Source: Cobetia crustatorum
GTDB taxonomy: Bacteria > Pseudomonadota > Gammaproteobacteria > Pseudomonadales > Halomonadaceae
Reading direction: 5' to 3'
NCBI RefSeq assembly: GCF_000591415.1
Contig: NZ_JEMF01000011.1
Location: 46,408 to 110,407 of the forward strand
DNA length: 64,000 nt
Positions 47,581 to 56,668 of this stretch are shown here, piece by piece. Position numbers and translations under genes: made by a program. The stretch's first letter is position 1; the number at the start of each line of letters is the position of its first letter. The notes beneath the pieces were generated by a model that saw only the letters and a list, made by a program, of their open reading frames with translations, did not search any database and was not told the DNA's origin.

Positions 47581-49458
47581 TCAAGCGAGAATAGGAGTGA
47601 AGAAATCCGCCAGCGCTGACGTCTCTGTCAACGGCAGAATATTCGCGACATATTGGTCAGGACGCACCACGACCACGACACCGCCGCGATCGATACCGCG
47701 CTCTTCGAAGATGTCACTCTGTGGGTCAATGCCGAACACGTTTTCCTGATCAACCAGCTCAAACGGACCGACAATGGGCTTGTAGGCAGCCGGGACTTGA
47801 TTGATATCAATGGCGTCATGACGCTGCTGATAGATCACCTTGATATCGAACCAGCCATCGCCCGCCACATTCTCCCGCGCCATCTGAAGAGGAGAGTTCT
47901 CGGAACGCATCAACCACTCGGAAAGGTCTCTGGTCGCGGAGGCCTGCTCAGCACTTGCTGCATCGGCAAAGACATAGAGGCGCCAGCGACCATCAGCACG
48001 CGCCAGATGCCCCAACTGCAGCGGGTTGCCATCACAGACGCGGGAAACCGCTGAAGACTTGAAACGCTTGCCCATGGGGAAACCGGTCGCAAGGTGCTGG
48101 TAGTCTGCCTTGCCTGTGATCAGCGATGGAGTGTATTCCGTCATGAATCCCGCAGGGAACTCGATGGTACGGGTATAGAAGTTCTCAAGCTCCGCGGGGT
48201 CCTCGAATTCTTCAGGGCGCTTGGCCATCATGGACGACCACTCCTTGTCGAAGTCGATCAGATTCTTGGCAACGACCTGGCGCTCTGCGGAATAGGTCGA
48301 CAACAGAGAGGCAGGGCTCAGGCCGGATAACACATGGCCCAGCTTCCAGCCCAGATTGAACCCATCCTGCATGGAGACATTCATGCCCTGTCCCGCCTTG
48401 GCACTGTGCGTATGGCAGGCATCCCCCGTGATGAAGACTCGCGGCAACGCGCCCGAGTCCGGATCCACCACATCATCGAAGCGGTCCGTCAGGCGATGGC
48501 CCACCTCATAGACGCTGTGCCAGGCAACATCTCGCACGTCGAGCGTATAGGGATGCAGAATCTCATTGGCCTTGGCGATGATCCGCTCGATCGGGGTGGC
48601 ACGCACCGCATTGTCGTCATTGACCGGCACCTCGCCGAGATCGACATACATGCGGAAGAGATGGCCACCCTCACGCGGAATGAGCAGAATGCTGCCGCCG
48701 GAATGCGACTGGATAGCACACTTGGTACGGATGTCCGGGAAGTCCGTGACCGCCAGCACATCCATGACACCCCAGGCATGATTTGCCTGATCTCCCGCCA
48801 GCTTGCACCCGATGGCGCAACGTACCTTGCTGCGCGCGCCATCACTGCCCACCACATACTTGACTCGAACCGTTCTCTGTTCGCCCTTACGGCTTCCTTC
48901 GGTCTCCTCAAGCGTCACCGTCACGGGATATTCGCCTTGCTCGGCGACCTCGAGATCCACGAAGGCATAGCCATAGTCAGGACGGACCCGTGCCGGTCCA
49001 TTCACCGCAGATTCCGCCAGATAATCCAGCACTCGTGCCTGATTGACGATCAGGTGCGGGAACTCGCTGATACCCGCCGGATCATCCGGTGTACGTGCCG
49101 TGCGCACGATATTGCCTGGCTGCTCGGTATCGGGCTTCCAGAAAGCCATCTCACTGATGCGATAGGCCTCGGCGATGATGCGGTCCGCAAAACCGAACGC
49201 CTGGAAGGTCTCGACACTACGTGCCTGAATACCATCGGCATGCCCGATTTCCAGACGCCCGCCGCGTCGTTCGACAATGCGCGTCTTGACGCCCGGGAAC
49301 TGGCCGAGCTGAGCCGCCAGCATCATGCCCGCAGGGCCGGTTCCCACGATGAGAACGTCAACCTCTTCAGGCAGCACATCGGCGCGATTCACGCCCTCTC
49401 CTTTTGCAGGCTGAACGCGTGGATCTTTCGAGACATAGCCGTAGTGATGGAATTGCAT
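47581..49458 (-). CDS. mobA: FAD-dependent aromatic hydroxylase, MobA/phenol hydroxylase type
   Basis: A 625-residue single-component flavin monooxygenase. FAD motifs: VLIVGTGPAGMMLAAQLG near residue 35, VVGSDGARSKVR, and ITGDACHTHSAKAGQGMNVSMQDG. A thioredoxin-like C-terminal domain follows from about residue 460, as in phenol 2-monooxygenase and 3-hydroxybenzoate 4-monooxygenase (MobA), which it resembles in length and sequence. Divergent from hpaF with hpa-type palindromes between. Since hpaBC is absent from the window, it may make homoprotocatechuate from a hydroxyphenylacetate. Substrate not determined by sequence. Confidence 0.78.
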   Translation of the reverse strand: MQFHHYGYVSKDPRVQPAKGEGVNRADVLPEEVDVLIVGTGPAGMMLAAQLGQFPGVKTRIVERRGGRLEIGHADGIQARSVETFQAFGFADRIIAEAYRISEMAFWKPDTEQPGNIVRTARTPDDPAGISEFPHLIVNQARVLDYLAESAVNGPARVRPDYGYAFVDLEVAEQGEYPVTVTLEETEGSRKGEQRTVRVKYVVGSDGARSKVRCAIGCKLAGDQANHAWGVMDVLAVTDFPDIRTKCAIQSHSGGSILLIPREGGHLFRMYVDLGEVPVNDDNAVRATPIERIIAKANEILHPYTLDVRDVAWHSVYEVGHRLTDRFDDVVDPDSGALPRVFITGDACHTHSAKAGQGMNVSMQDGFNLGWKLGHVLSGLSPASLLSTYSAERQVVAKNLIDFDKEWSSMMAKRPEEFEDPAELENFYTRTIEFPAGFMTEYTPSLITGKADYQHLATGFPMGKRFKSSAVSRVCDGNPLQLGHLARADGRWRLYVFADAASAEQASATRDLSEWLMRSENSPLQMARENVAGDGWFDIKVIYQQRHDAIDINQVPAAYKPIVGPFELVDQENVFGIDPQSDIFEERGIDRGGVVVVVRPDQYVANILPLTETSALADFFTPILA

Positions 49459-49807
49459 GAACAGTTACCTCGTGATGGCGCAGTGCATTCGCATGCCGGG
49501 AAACGATCTTCGTCGACCAGGGGAGGGGCATTGGGCAGACACGCTGCCAACCTCTCGTTCGCACTGACCGGCATACGCTTGCGACGTGATAGGTGCCTTT
49601 GAAACGGCGGGACACTTCTTGTGTCGTGTTGTTGTGTCGTGCTGTTGCCTCAAGCCTTTTCACACGGAACGCATCGCTGAAAGAGCAGGCACTACTCATG
49701 CTGAGGAAGTTCGAGCCTCTTGGGGATGTGTTTTTCATCGACTCAATTGTACTTTTCGAAGATGACCCACCGACATTAGTCGCCAGACGGGAAATATGTC
49801 GGAAAAT

Positions 49808-49825
49808 ATCGTTAACCTATGAACA
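49808..49825. promoter_or_regulatory. AT-rich palindrome, hpa type (weak)
   Basis: ATCGTTAACCTATGAACA matches the complement of the hpaA/hpaD site (TTTGTTAATATGTGAACA) at 13 of 18 positions. It could be the mobA-side operator. Confidence 0.4.
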
Positions 49826-49977
49826 TTGTCTTCTTCGATACACCGTCCTCTCATCTCAAGACTCTTTAATCACAGACCACATGCGCAATACCTTGCGACC
49901 CATGGCATCCAAGCAAGATCCTTTTCGTCGAGGAAAACCTTCGCCACAAGCCCTATTGACAATGAAGGCCCGATCAA

Positions 49978-49995
49978 TCATTAATATGTTAACGT
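49978..49995. promoter_or_regulatory. AT-rich palindrome before hpaF, candidate HpaR site
   Basis: TCATTAATATGTTAACGT, 88 bp before hpaF. It is the best-conserved member of a set shared with feaR, dctP and hpaA/hpaD. A MarR-type repressor (hpaR) is encoded at the end of this locus. Confidence 0.55.
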
Positions 49996-50082
49996 AATTG
50001 AGATACCACATTTCATCACTTGAGCATGATAAGCGTCTCCCCGCTGCATACGCGGCCTTGCGCAACCGATCAGGAGAATGAT

Positions 50083-50469
50083 GTGCCACACCTACATATC
50101 GAATACTCACCGGCACTCGAGCAACGCGTTGACTTGCACGAAGTCTGCCTGGCAGCGCATCGCGCCATGAAGGACAGCGGTATCTTTCCGCTCGCGGGGA
50201 TACGCGTTCGTGCCTTTGCGGCAGACCATTGCATCGTCGCCGACAACCATCCGGACAATGACTTTCTCGCCATGACGCTCTCCGTGGGCGCTGGACGCGA
50301 GCCGGAGGCGCTCAAGGCTGCCGGCGATCATCTCTTCACGACCATGAAACACGCACTGGAACTGCCCTTGTCCACGCCCCACTTCGCGCTCTCGCTGGAG
50401 ATACGCGAGATCAACGCGGACCTGAGCTGGAAAGACACCCCCATTCACGCTCGCCTGTCTGCACAGTGA
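50083..50469 (+). CDS. hpaF: 5-carboxymethyl-2-hydroxymuconate delta-isomerase
   Basis: A 128-residue CHM isomerase of the tautomerase superfamily. Translation from GTG at 50083 (6 bp after AGGAG) gives Met-Pro-His-Leu-His-Ile-Glu-Tyr, placing the catalytic Pro at the mature N-terminus as the mechanism requires; a longer frame from 50020 would bury it and is rejected. SGIFPLAGIRVRAF and MTLSVGAGRE match HpaF. It ketonises the muconate made by HpaE. Overlaps the unlikely longer form of hpaE only. Confidence 0.9.
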   Translation: MPHLHIEYSPALEQRVDLHEVCLAAHRAMKDSGIFPLAGIRVRAFAADHCIVADNHPDNDFLAMTLSVGAGREPEALKAAGDHLFTTMKHALELPLSTPHFALSLEIREINADLSWKDTPIHARLSAQ

Positions 50470-50501
50470 GCCCTGACCCCAAGAACAAAGAGGATTCATC
50501 G

Positions 50502-52010
50502 ATGAGTGACTTGAACGACAACATCGCGCGCGCCCAGGCTTACATGCAGCGTTTTCGTGAACAGGGTGTGTTGAACCACATCAATGGCGAGTCAGTCCCG
50601 GCTGACTCAGGCAAGACCTTCGAGACACTGTCTCCCGTGGACCTCACCCCCCTGGCCAATGTGGCAAAAGGCGGCGCCAGCGATGTCGATCGCGCCGTGA
50701 AAGCTGCTCAGGAAGCCTTCAAGACCTGGAGCAAGATGCCAGGCAAGCAACGTCGCGAAATCCTGATCAAGGTGGCAGAAGCCATTGAAGCGCGCGCAGA
50801 AGAGATCGCCTTCACCGAGTGCATGGATACCGGCCAGGCGCTGCGCTTCATGTCCAAGGCAGCGATTCGAGGGGCGGCCAACTTCCGCTTCTTCGCTGAC
50901 AAGGCGCCAGATGCCGAGGATGGCCTGGCACTGCGCAATGAAAATCAGATGAACGTCACTTCCAAGCGTCCTATCGGCCCAATCGCGGTGATCACGCCCT
51001 GGAACACGCCGTTCATGCTGTCGACCTGGAAGATTGCTCCGGCACTGGCCTCTGGCTGTACCGTGGTGCACAAGCCTGCCGAATTCTCACCGATGACCGC
51101 CAAGCTGCTGGTCGAGATCGCCGAAGAAGCTGGCCTGCCCAAGGGTGTACTGAATCTGGTCAACGGCATGGGCGAAGATGCCGGCAAGGCGTTGACCGAG
51201 CACCCGGGCATCAAGGCCATCGCCTTTGTCGGCGAGAGCCGCACCGGCCAGATGATCATGGCGCAGGCCGCTCCTACCCTGAAGCGCTTCCACTTCGAGC
51301 TGGGCGGCAAGAATCCGGTGATTATCTTCGATGATGCCGACATCGACCGTGCCGTCGATGCCGCCTGCTTCATGATCTACTCCCTCAACGGTGAACGCTG
51401 CACGTCCTCTTCTCGCCTGCTGGTTCAGGACAGCATCTACGACGAAGTCACCCGTCGCGTCGCTGACATTGCCAACAACATCCAGGTCGGCCACCCGCTC
51501 GACCCGTCCACCGTCGTCGGCCCGCTGATCCACCCGGAGCACGAGACCAAGGTGCTGTCCTACTTCGAGAAGGCCCGCGAGCAAGGCGCGACCATCGCCA
51601 CCGGCGGAGAGAAAGTGGGAAGCGAAGGCTGCTTCGTGCGCCCGACGCTGTTCACGCAAGCCAAACAGGACATGGCCGTCGCCCAGGAAGAGATCTTCGG
51701 CCCGGTGCTGACCGCCATTGCCTTCAAGGACGAAGCCGAGGCCCTGCACATGGCCAACGATACCGAATACGGTCTGGCAGCCTACCTGTGGACCAACGAC
51801 CTCAACCGTGCGATGCGCATGACCGACGAACTGGAGGCCGGAATGATGTGGGTCAACTCCGAGAACGTCCGTCACCTGCCGGCGCCGTTCGGTGGCGTGA
51901 AGTCCTCCGGTATCGGTCGTGATGGTGGTGACTGGTCCTTCGACTTCTATATGGAAACCGTCAACGTTTCCTTCCCGCGCAAGATGCATCAGGTACCGGC
52001 ACTCGGCTGA
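50502..52010 (+). CDS. hpaE: 5-carboxymethyl-2-hydroxymuconate semialdehyde dehydrogenase
   Basis: A 502-residue aldehyde dehydrogenase of the HpaE type, oxidising the ring-cleavage product of HpaD with NAD+. ITPWNTPFMLSTWK, catalytic Glu in FELGGKNPV and catalytic Cys in LNGERCTSSSRL are intact, and the N-terminal MQRFREQGVLNHINGE is typical of HpaE. The ATG at 50502 has AAAGAGGA upstream. Between hpaF and hpaG in the meta-cleavage operon. Confidence 0.94.
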   Translation: MSDLNDNIARAQAYMQRFREQGVLNHINGESVPADSGKTFETLSPVDLTPLANVAKGGASDVDRAVKAAQEAFKTWSKMPGKQRREILIKVAEAIEARAEEIAFTECMDTGQALRFMSKAAIRGAANFRFFADKAPDAEDGLALRNENQMNVTSKRPIGPIAVITPWNTPFMLSTWKIAPALASGCTVVHKPAEFSPMTAKLLVEIAEEAGLPKGVLNLVNGMGEDAGKALTEHPGIKAIAFVGESRTGQMIMAQAAPTLKRFHFELGGKNPVIIFDDADIDRAVDAACFMIYSLNGERCTSSSRLLVQDSIYDEVTRRVADIANNIQVGHPLDPSTVVGPLIHPEHETKVLSYFEKAREQGATIATGGEKVGSEGCFVRPTLFTQAKQDMAVAQEEIFGPVLTAIAFKDEAEALHMANDTEYGLAAYLWTNDLNRAMRMTDELEAGMMWVNSENVRHLPAPFGGVKSSGIGRDGGDWSFDFYMETVNVSFPRKMHQVPALG

Positions 52011-52033
52011 GCGCACTCCGCCAGACATGCTGA

Positions 52034-52061
52034 CATGCGAGGTGGTTCGCCACCTCGCATG
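52034..52061 (+). other. Perfect UUCG-loop hairpin between hpaE and hpaG
   Basis: A 12-bp perfect stem CATGCGAGGTGG / CCACCTCGCATG with a TTCG tetraloop, 24 bp after hpaE and 49 bp before hpaG. No U-run follows. Probably a message-stabilising or processing element. Confidence 0.75.
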
Positions 52062-52109
52062 CACACGCCAACGCCCTGTCCCCTTCAGACTGATATCGAG
52101 AGAGACGTC

Positions 52110-52994
52110 ATGAACCGCACTCAGCCCGCCCGCCTAGCGTCATTCCATGCCAATGGTGCTGACCGATATGGCCTTGTCACCGATGACGGCATCATTGATC
52201 TGACGCCAGAATTCGGCACCCGCTTCAAGGGACTCAAGGAAGTCATCGAAGCCGGTGCCATCGATGAGCTGGTGCAGGCCGCCAAGGACCGCCGTCCCGG
52301 CTACCGCGAAGAGGATGTCAGCTACCTGATTCCCGTCGCGCAGCCCGAGAAATTGATCTGCGTCGGCGTCAACTTCCCGTCGCGCAATGAAGAATACAAG
52401 GATGGCCAGGCTGCACCCAGCAAGCCTTCCCTGTTCATTCGTTTCCCGCGCAGCTTCACCGGCCATCAGCAGAACCTGGTACGCCCTCCGGAAAGTGAGC
52501 AACTCGATTACGAAGGCGAAGTGACCATCGTGATCGGCAAGGGGGGCCGTCGCATTCCCAGAGAGAAGGCCTATGAGCACATCGCGGCACTGACACTGTG
52601 CAATGAAGGCACCATTCGCGATTGGGTCCGACATGCCAAGTTCAATGTCACCCAGGGCAAGAACTTCGATGCGACCGGTGCCATCGGCCCGTGGCTGGTG
52701 CCCTTCACCAATGCCGCACAGCTGGATGATATCGAGCTGACGACGCGCGTAAATGGGGAAATCCGCCAGCAGGATCGCACCTCGCGCATGATGTTCGACT
52801 TCCGCTATATCGTGAATTACGTCTCGACCTTCACCACGCTGGTGCCGGGTGACGTGATTGTCTGCGGAACTCCGACAGGGGCAGGTGCTCGCTTTGATCC
52901 GCCCATCTGGCTCAAGCCGGGTGACGTGGTGGAAGTGGAAGCGGAAGGCATCGGCAAGCTGGTCAACGGAATCGAGGATGAAGCATGCCGCTGA
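52110..52994 (+). CDS. hpaG: Fumarylacetoacetate hydrolase-family isomerase/decarboxylase
   Basis: A 294-residue FAH-fold enzyme catalysing decarboxylation of 5-oxo-pent-3-ene-1,2,5-tricarboxylate and isomerisation to 2-oxohept-3-enedioate (HpaG functions). Metal-binding motif YEGEVTIVIGKGGRRIP, CNEGTIRDW and TPTGAG are seen. It has a single FAH domain, so it may cover one step only, or both as a dimer. ATG at 52110 follows GAGAGAGA. It overlaps hpaH by 10 bp. Confidence 0.88.
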   Translation: MNRTQPARLASFHANGADRYGLVTDDGIIDLTPEFGTRFKGLKEVIEAGAIDELVQAAKDRRPGYREEDVSYLIPVAQPEKLICVGVNFPSRNEEYKDGQAAPSKPSLFIRFPRSFTGHQQNLVRPPESEQLDYEGEVTIVIGKGGRRIPREKAYEHIAALTLCNEGTIRDWVRHAKFNVTQGKNFDATGAIGPWLVPFTNAAQLDDIELTTRVNGEIRQQDRTSRMMFDFRYIVNYVSTFTTLVPGDVIVCGTPTGAGARFDPPIWLKPGDVVEVEAEGIGKLVNGIEDEACR

Positions 52995-53773
52995 CGGACA
53001 CGCAGATCACCGAGGCCGCGGAGGCCCTGCTCAATGCAGAGACGCAGCGTCAGCAGATTGGCCTGTTGTCATTGAAGTATCCGGACATGACGCTGGATGA
53101 CGCCTATGCCATCCAGGTGGCGCAGATGACTCGTCAGCAGCGCTCCCACGAGGTCATCGGCTGGAAGATCGGCCTGACCTCCAAAGTCATGCAGGACGCA
53201 TTGGGCATCACTACGCCAGACAGCGGAGTGCTCTATGACTTCATGCGCTACGAGTCAGGGGCTGTCATCGCGAAGGATCGCTTCATTCAGCCACGTATCG
53301 AGGCCGAGATCGCCTTCGTGCTGAAAGCCCCCCTGGAAGGTGAGGTCACGCGCGAGCAGGTTATCGCTGCCACGGATCATGTGACGCCCTCACTGGAAAT
53401 TCTCGACACCCGCATCGTTCGCAAGGACGAGGCCAGCGGCAAGACGCGCGTGATCTTCGACACCATCTCTGACAATGCCGCCAATGCCGGCATCGTGATG
53501 GGCAAGGAGCAGCACGCGCCACAAGACTTCGACCTGCGTTGGGTCGGCGCGGTGGTCAAGAAGAATGGCGATGTGGTGGCCACGGGGCTTGGTGCCGGTG
53601 TGCTGGATGACCCCGTCACAGGACTCGTGTGGCTGGCGCGACGCATGGCGAAATATGGCCAGCGTATCGAGGCAGGTCAGGTGGTGCTCTCGGGGTCGTT
53701 CATCGGCCCGGTGGAATGTCCTGCGGGGACCGAGATCGAGGCCGACTTCGGACCTTCGGGCACGTCTCGTTGA
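52985..53773 (+). CDS. hpaH: 2-oxo-hept-3-ene-1,7-dioate hydratase
   Basis: A 262-residue hydratase of the HpaH/MhpD family, adding water to the oxo-heptenedioate to give the HpaI substrate. WKIGLTSKVMQDALGI, PRIEAEIAFVLK and FIGPVECPAGT are characteristic. It ends the first hpa transcription unit, converging on hpaA with a 15-bp gap and no visible terminator. Confidence 0.93.
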   Translation: MPLTDTQITEAAEALLNAETQRQQIGLLSLKYPDMTLDDAYAIQVAQMTRQQRSHEVIGWKIGLTSKVMQDALGITTPDSGVLYDFMRYESGAVIAKDRFIQPRIEAEIAFVLKAPLEGEVTREQVIAATDHVTPSLEILDTRIVRKDEASGKTRVIFDTISDNAANAGIVMGKEQHAPQDFDLRWVGAVVKKNGDVVATGLGAGVLDDPVTGLVWLARRMAKYGQRIEAGQVVLSGSFIGPVECPAGTEIEADFGPSGTSR

Positions 53774-53788
53774 GCTTCGAATAACGGT

Positions 53789-54682
53789 TCAGGGAGCGTC
53801 CTGCTGATGACGATAGCGCGACGGAGTGGTACCCACATGGCGAGTGAAGAAGCGACTGAAATAGCCCGGGTCCTGAAAACCGAGTCGGTAGCAGATCTCG
53901 TTGATCGACATGCGGGTGAATATCAGCATCCGTCGCGCTTCCTGCATCAGGCGATCATGGACGATGCGTTTGCTGGGTTCGCCAGCGATACGGCGACAGA
54001 CACTGTTGAGGCGAGCCTCGGTGATACCCAGCGTCGTCGCATATCGTGTCAGGGTCCAATGCTCTCGATAATGGGCCTCGATCTCGAGATTGAAGCGCCG
54101 AAACAGCATCAGGTCGTCATGACGCACGGACTGCGCCTTGATCGAGTTCGCGGACAGACGGAACAGGCCGATGAAGATCAGGCGCGTCAGGGTAGTGAGT
54201 GCCAGTTCTCGCTCCGGGCGCTGATGGTCAAACTCCAGCGCCAGCTCCTCGAACAGACGCTCGAGGCGAGTGACATCCATGCGCGCCTCCTGACTGACAC
54301 GACCGGTCGCGACACAGACCGGCGCCACCTCGGACATGCTCCCGAGCTCGGTGCTTTCCTCGAGCAGCGACCACACCAACTGTTGCCGTACCGTCAGGAC
54401 ATGGCCATCACACTCCTCTTCGGTCGTGAAGGAATGCGGTATGCCAGGCGGAGTAAGGAAGAACATCGGCCCCTGTTGATGGTAGGGCCGATCATCCAGG
54501 TAAACGCGCACCATGCCGCTTTTGACATAGTGCACTTGAAAGAACCGGTCGTGATGATGGACCGGCATGTTGCGTCCATAGAAGTCCGCCATACGCCCGA
54601 GAGAATCATAGTGAACGGCCGCATCGGCATAACGCTGATCATATTCCTGCCCGATCGTGATATTCGGGATGGGGTCCGACAT
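53789..54682 (-). CDS. hpaA: AraC family activator of 4-hydroxyphenylacetate catabolism
   Basis: A 297-residue AraC-type regulator like HpaA, which activates the aryl-acetate hydroxylase genes in E. coli. A cupin N-terminus (MPVHHHDRFFQVHYVKSGMV) binds effector and a C-terminal helix-turn-helix pair (MSINEICYRLGFQDPGYFSRFF) binds DNA. It is placed inside the cluster on the opposite strand, between hpaH and hpaD, with an hpa-type palindrome upstream. Confidence 0.9.
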   Translation of the reverse strand: MSDPIPNITIGQEYDQRYADAAVHYDSLGRMADFYGRNMPVHHHDRFFQVHYVKSGMVRVYLDDRPYHQQGPMFFLTPPGIPHSFTTEEECDGHVLTVRQQLVWSLLEESTELGSMSEVAPVCVATGRVSQEARMDVTRLERLFEELALEFDHQRPERELALTTLTRLIFIGLFRLSANSIKAQSVRHDDLMLFRRFNLEIEAHYREHWTLTRYATTLGITEARLNSVCRRIAGEPSKRIVHDRLMQEARRMLIFTRMSINEICYRLGFQDPGYFSRFFTRHVGTTPSRYRHQQDAP

Positions 54683-54724
54683 CGTGCCACCTCGTCTTTG
54701 ACTGGGCTCACTAGCCCAGCAGCC

Positions 54725-54742
54725 TGTTCACATATTAACAAA
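54725..54742. promoter_or_regulatory. AT-rich palindrome between hpaA and hpaD
   Basis: TGTTCACATATTAACAAA in the 148-bp divergent spacer. Its right half ATATTAACAA is identical to that of the TRAP-operon site. Confidence 0.5.
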
Positions 54743-54830
54743 GTAGTGAACCGCCACTCCATTCCCGGCGTGCGGTATCGCTCCAACTCCTCTGGCCAGC
54801 CGGGGCCATACGGAAGCAAAGGTATTTCCC

Positions 54831-55684
54831 ATGGGTGAGATCGTACTCGCAGCGAAGGTGACGCACGTCCCTTCCATGTATCTCTCGGAACAGCCGGGCA
54901 TTCACCAGGCTGTCGTGCACAAGCCATAGAAGCCCACAAGGAAATTGCGCGCCGGGCGCGGGCATCAGGCGCTGAAGTCGTCGTGGTCTTCGATACGCAC
55001 TGGATGGTGAACAGTGGCTACCACATCAACTGTGGCGCGCACTTTGAAGACGTCTACACCAGCAATGAGCTCCCGCACTTCATCCAGGATCTCGAGTATT
55101 CCTATGACGGTTGTCCGGCGCTGGGCGAGAAGATCGCCAAAGCGGCCAATGCCTCGGGTGTCCGTACCCTGGCGCACAACATCGATAGCCTGAAGCTGGA
55201 ATATGGCACTCTCGTGCCGATGCGCTACATGCACATGGAGGCCGAGAAGGATCAGGCATTCAAGGTGATTTCCGTGGCGTCCTGGGATGCCTGGCATGAC
55301 CTGGAAGACAGCATTGCCTTCGGCGCCGCCGTGCGCTCCGCGATCGAAGCCAGTGACTACAAGGTCATGGTGCTCGCGTCTGGCTCCCTCTCCCACCGCT
55401 TCACGGATAACCGTTCGGCAGCGGAGAACATGCACCGCTGGTCACGTGAATTCGATCATCAGGTAGACCTTCACGTGGTAGATCTGTGGCGCCAGGGAAA
55501 ATTCAACGAATTCAAGGCCATGCTGCCGGACTATGCCGAGCATTGTTATGGCGAAGGTGGCATGCATGACACCGCGATGCTGATGGGTGTGCTAGGCAAG
55601 GACTATCACGGCAAGGCAGAGATTCTGACCGAGCCCTTCGGTAGCTCAGGGACGGGGCAGATCAACGCCGTCTTCCCGCTCTAA
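54831..55684 (+). CDS. hpaD: 3,4-dihydroxyphenylacetate 2,3-dioxygenase, frameshifted
   Basis: A class III (LigB-type) extradiol dioxygenase of about 284 residues that opens homoprotocatechuate. The first frame reads [20 protein letters not shown] and stops at about 54928; the second carries [20 protein letters not shown], then [15 protein letters not shown] to 55684. One extra A in the AA at 54921-54922 joins them. The metal-ligand His of THVPSM and the central SGSLSH His are present. The segment before the break is short but clearly this family, so the start at 54831 is secure. Key enzyme of the pathway. Confidence 0.88.
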
Positions 55685-55713
55685 GCCTTTCTCTACCCGC
55701 CAGGCATGCCATT

Positions 55714-55756
55714 CGCCAGGGCTCAGGCTCGCCCCTTGTTGACCCAAGCCCTGGCG
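55714..55756 (+). other. Inverted repeat between hpaD and hpaI
   Basis: CGCCAGGGCT / AGCCCTGGCG, a perfect 10-bp stem around a 23-nt loop in the 122-bp hpaD-hpaI gap. No U-run; probably not a full terminator because downstream genes continue the pathway. Confidence 0.45.
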
Positions 55757-55806
55757 TTCAGCGACGTGCTTGCCTGGACAACACTGCCCCCCTTCAGGAG
55801 CCTCTC

Positions 55807-56610
55807 ATGAAAATGCCACTCAACACCTTCAAGCGGGCGCTCGCCAACGATGAAGCACAGATTGGCGTGTGGATGGGCCTGGCCAATGGCTACTGCGCCG
55901 AGCTGACGGCCAACGCCGGCTTTGATTGGCTATTGATCGATGGAGAGCATGCGCCCAACGACCTGCGCACCATTCTTGACCAGGTCCAGGCGGTCGCCCC
56001 CTACGATGTGGCGCCCGTTGCAAGGCCTCCTGTCGGCGATAGCGCCTTGATCAAGCAATACCTGGACATCGGCCTGCAGACCTTGCTGATCCCGATGATC
56101 GATACCGAAGAACAGGCACGTGACATGGTCCGCGCGACCCGCTATCCCCCCGCCGGCATCCGCGGTGTCGGCAGTGCGCTGGCGCGCGCATCGCGCTGGA
56201 ACAGCATCCCGGGTTACCTGGACAAGGCAGACGATGAGATCTGCCTGCTGGTACAGGTCGAGACGCTCAAGGGCCTTGAGAACCTTGACGAAATCGCCGC
56301 GGTCGATGGCGTGGATGGCGTCTTCATTGGACCCGCCGACCTGAGTGCCTCTCTCGGACATCGCGGCAACCCCGGTCATCCGGACGTACAGCTCGCCATT
56401 GATGAGGGCATTCGTCGCATCCGCAAAGCCGGCAAGGCTGCCGGGATCCTGTCGGCCGATCGAGGACTTGCCAGACACTATCTCGAGATTGGCTGCACCT
56501 TCGTCGCGGTCGGTGTCGACACCAGCCTGTTGATGGGAGCGCTCAAATCACTGGCTGGCGAGTTCAAGGGCAGCTCGGAGACTGCGCCCACCGGACCGTC
56601 GGTGTACTGA
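55807..56610 (+). CDS. hpaI: 4-hydroxy-2-oxo-heptane-1,7-dioate aldolase
   Basis: A 267-residue class II (HpcH/HpaI) aldolase that splits 4-hydroxy-2-oxoheptanedioate into pyruvate and succinic semialdehyde. [29 protein letters not shown] and [14 protein letters not shown] are the metal and substrate motifs. TTCAGGAG precedes the start. The next gene consumes its semialdehyde product. Confidence 0.95.
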   Translation: MKMPLNTFKRALANDEAQIGVWMGLANGYCAELTANAGFDWLLIDGEHAPNDLRTILDQVQAVAPYDVAPVARPPVGDSALIKQYLDIGLQTLLIPMIDTEEQARDMVRATRYPPAGIRGVGSALARASRWNSIPGYLDKADDEICLLVQVETLKGLENLDEIAAVDGVDGVFIGPADLSASLGHRGNPGHPDVQLAIDEGIRRIRKAGKAAGILSADRGLARHYLEIGCTFVAVGVDTSLLMGALKSLAGEFKGSSETAPTGPSVY

Positions 56611-56668
56611 CAACATTTTCTGGGCAATTCAGCGCCCCACTATTCTTTCTCACTTATCGGACATAGTC

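Larger units (their letters stand above)
49459..50082. other. Divergent promoter region of mobA and hpaF
   Basis: 624 bp without a convincing gene, AT-rich on the hpaF side. It holds two palindromes of the hpa type (49808 and 49978). A 134-codon open frame starting at 49593 shows no family resemblance and crosses the operators. Confidence 0.6.

Noticed and set aside
48334..49602. 422-codon open frame opposite mobA
   Set aside because: Antisense to clear FAD-binding motifs of the hydroxylase, and the translation shows no domain.
49593..49997. 134-codon frame between mobA and hpaF
   Set aside because: Runs across two operator-like palindromes and has no family resemblance.
53807..54838. 343-codon open frame opposite hpaA
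   Set aside because: Antisense to an AraC regulator with intact helix-turn-helix motifs; no ribosome site or family resemblance.
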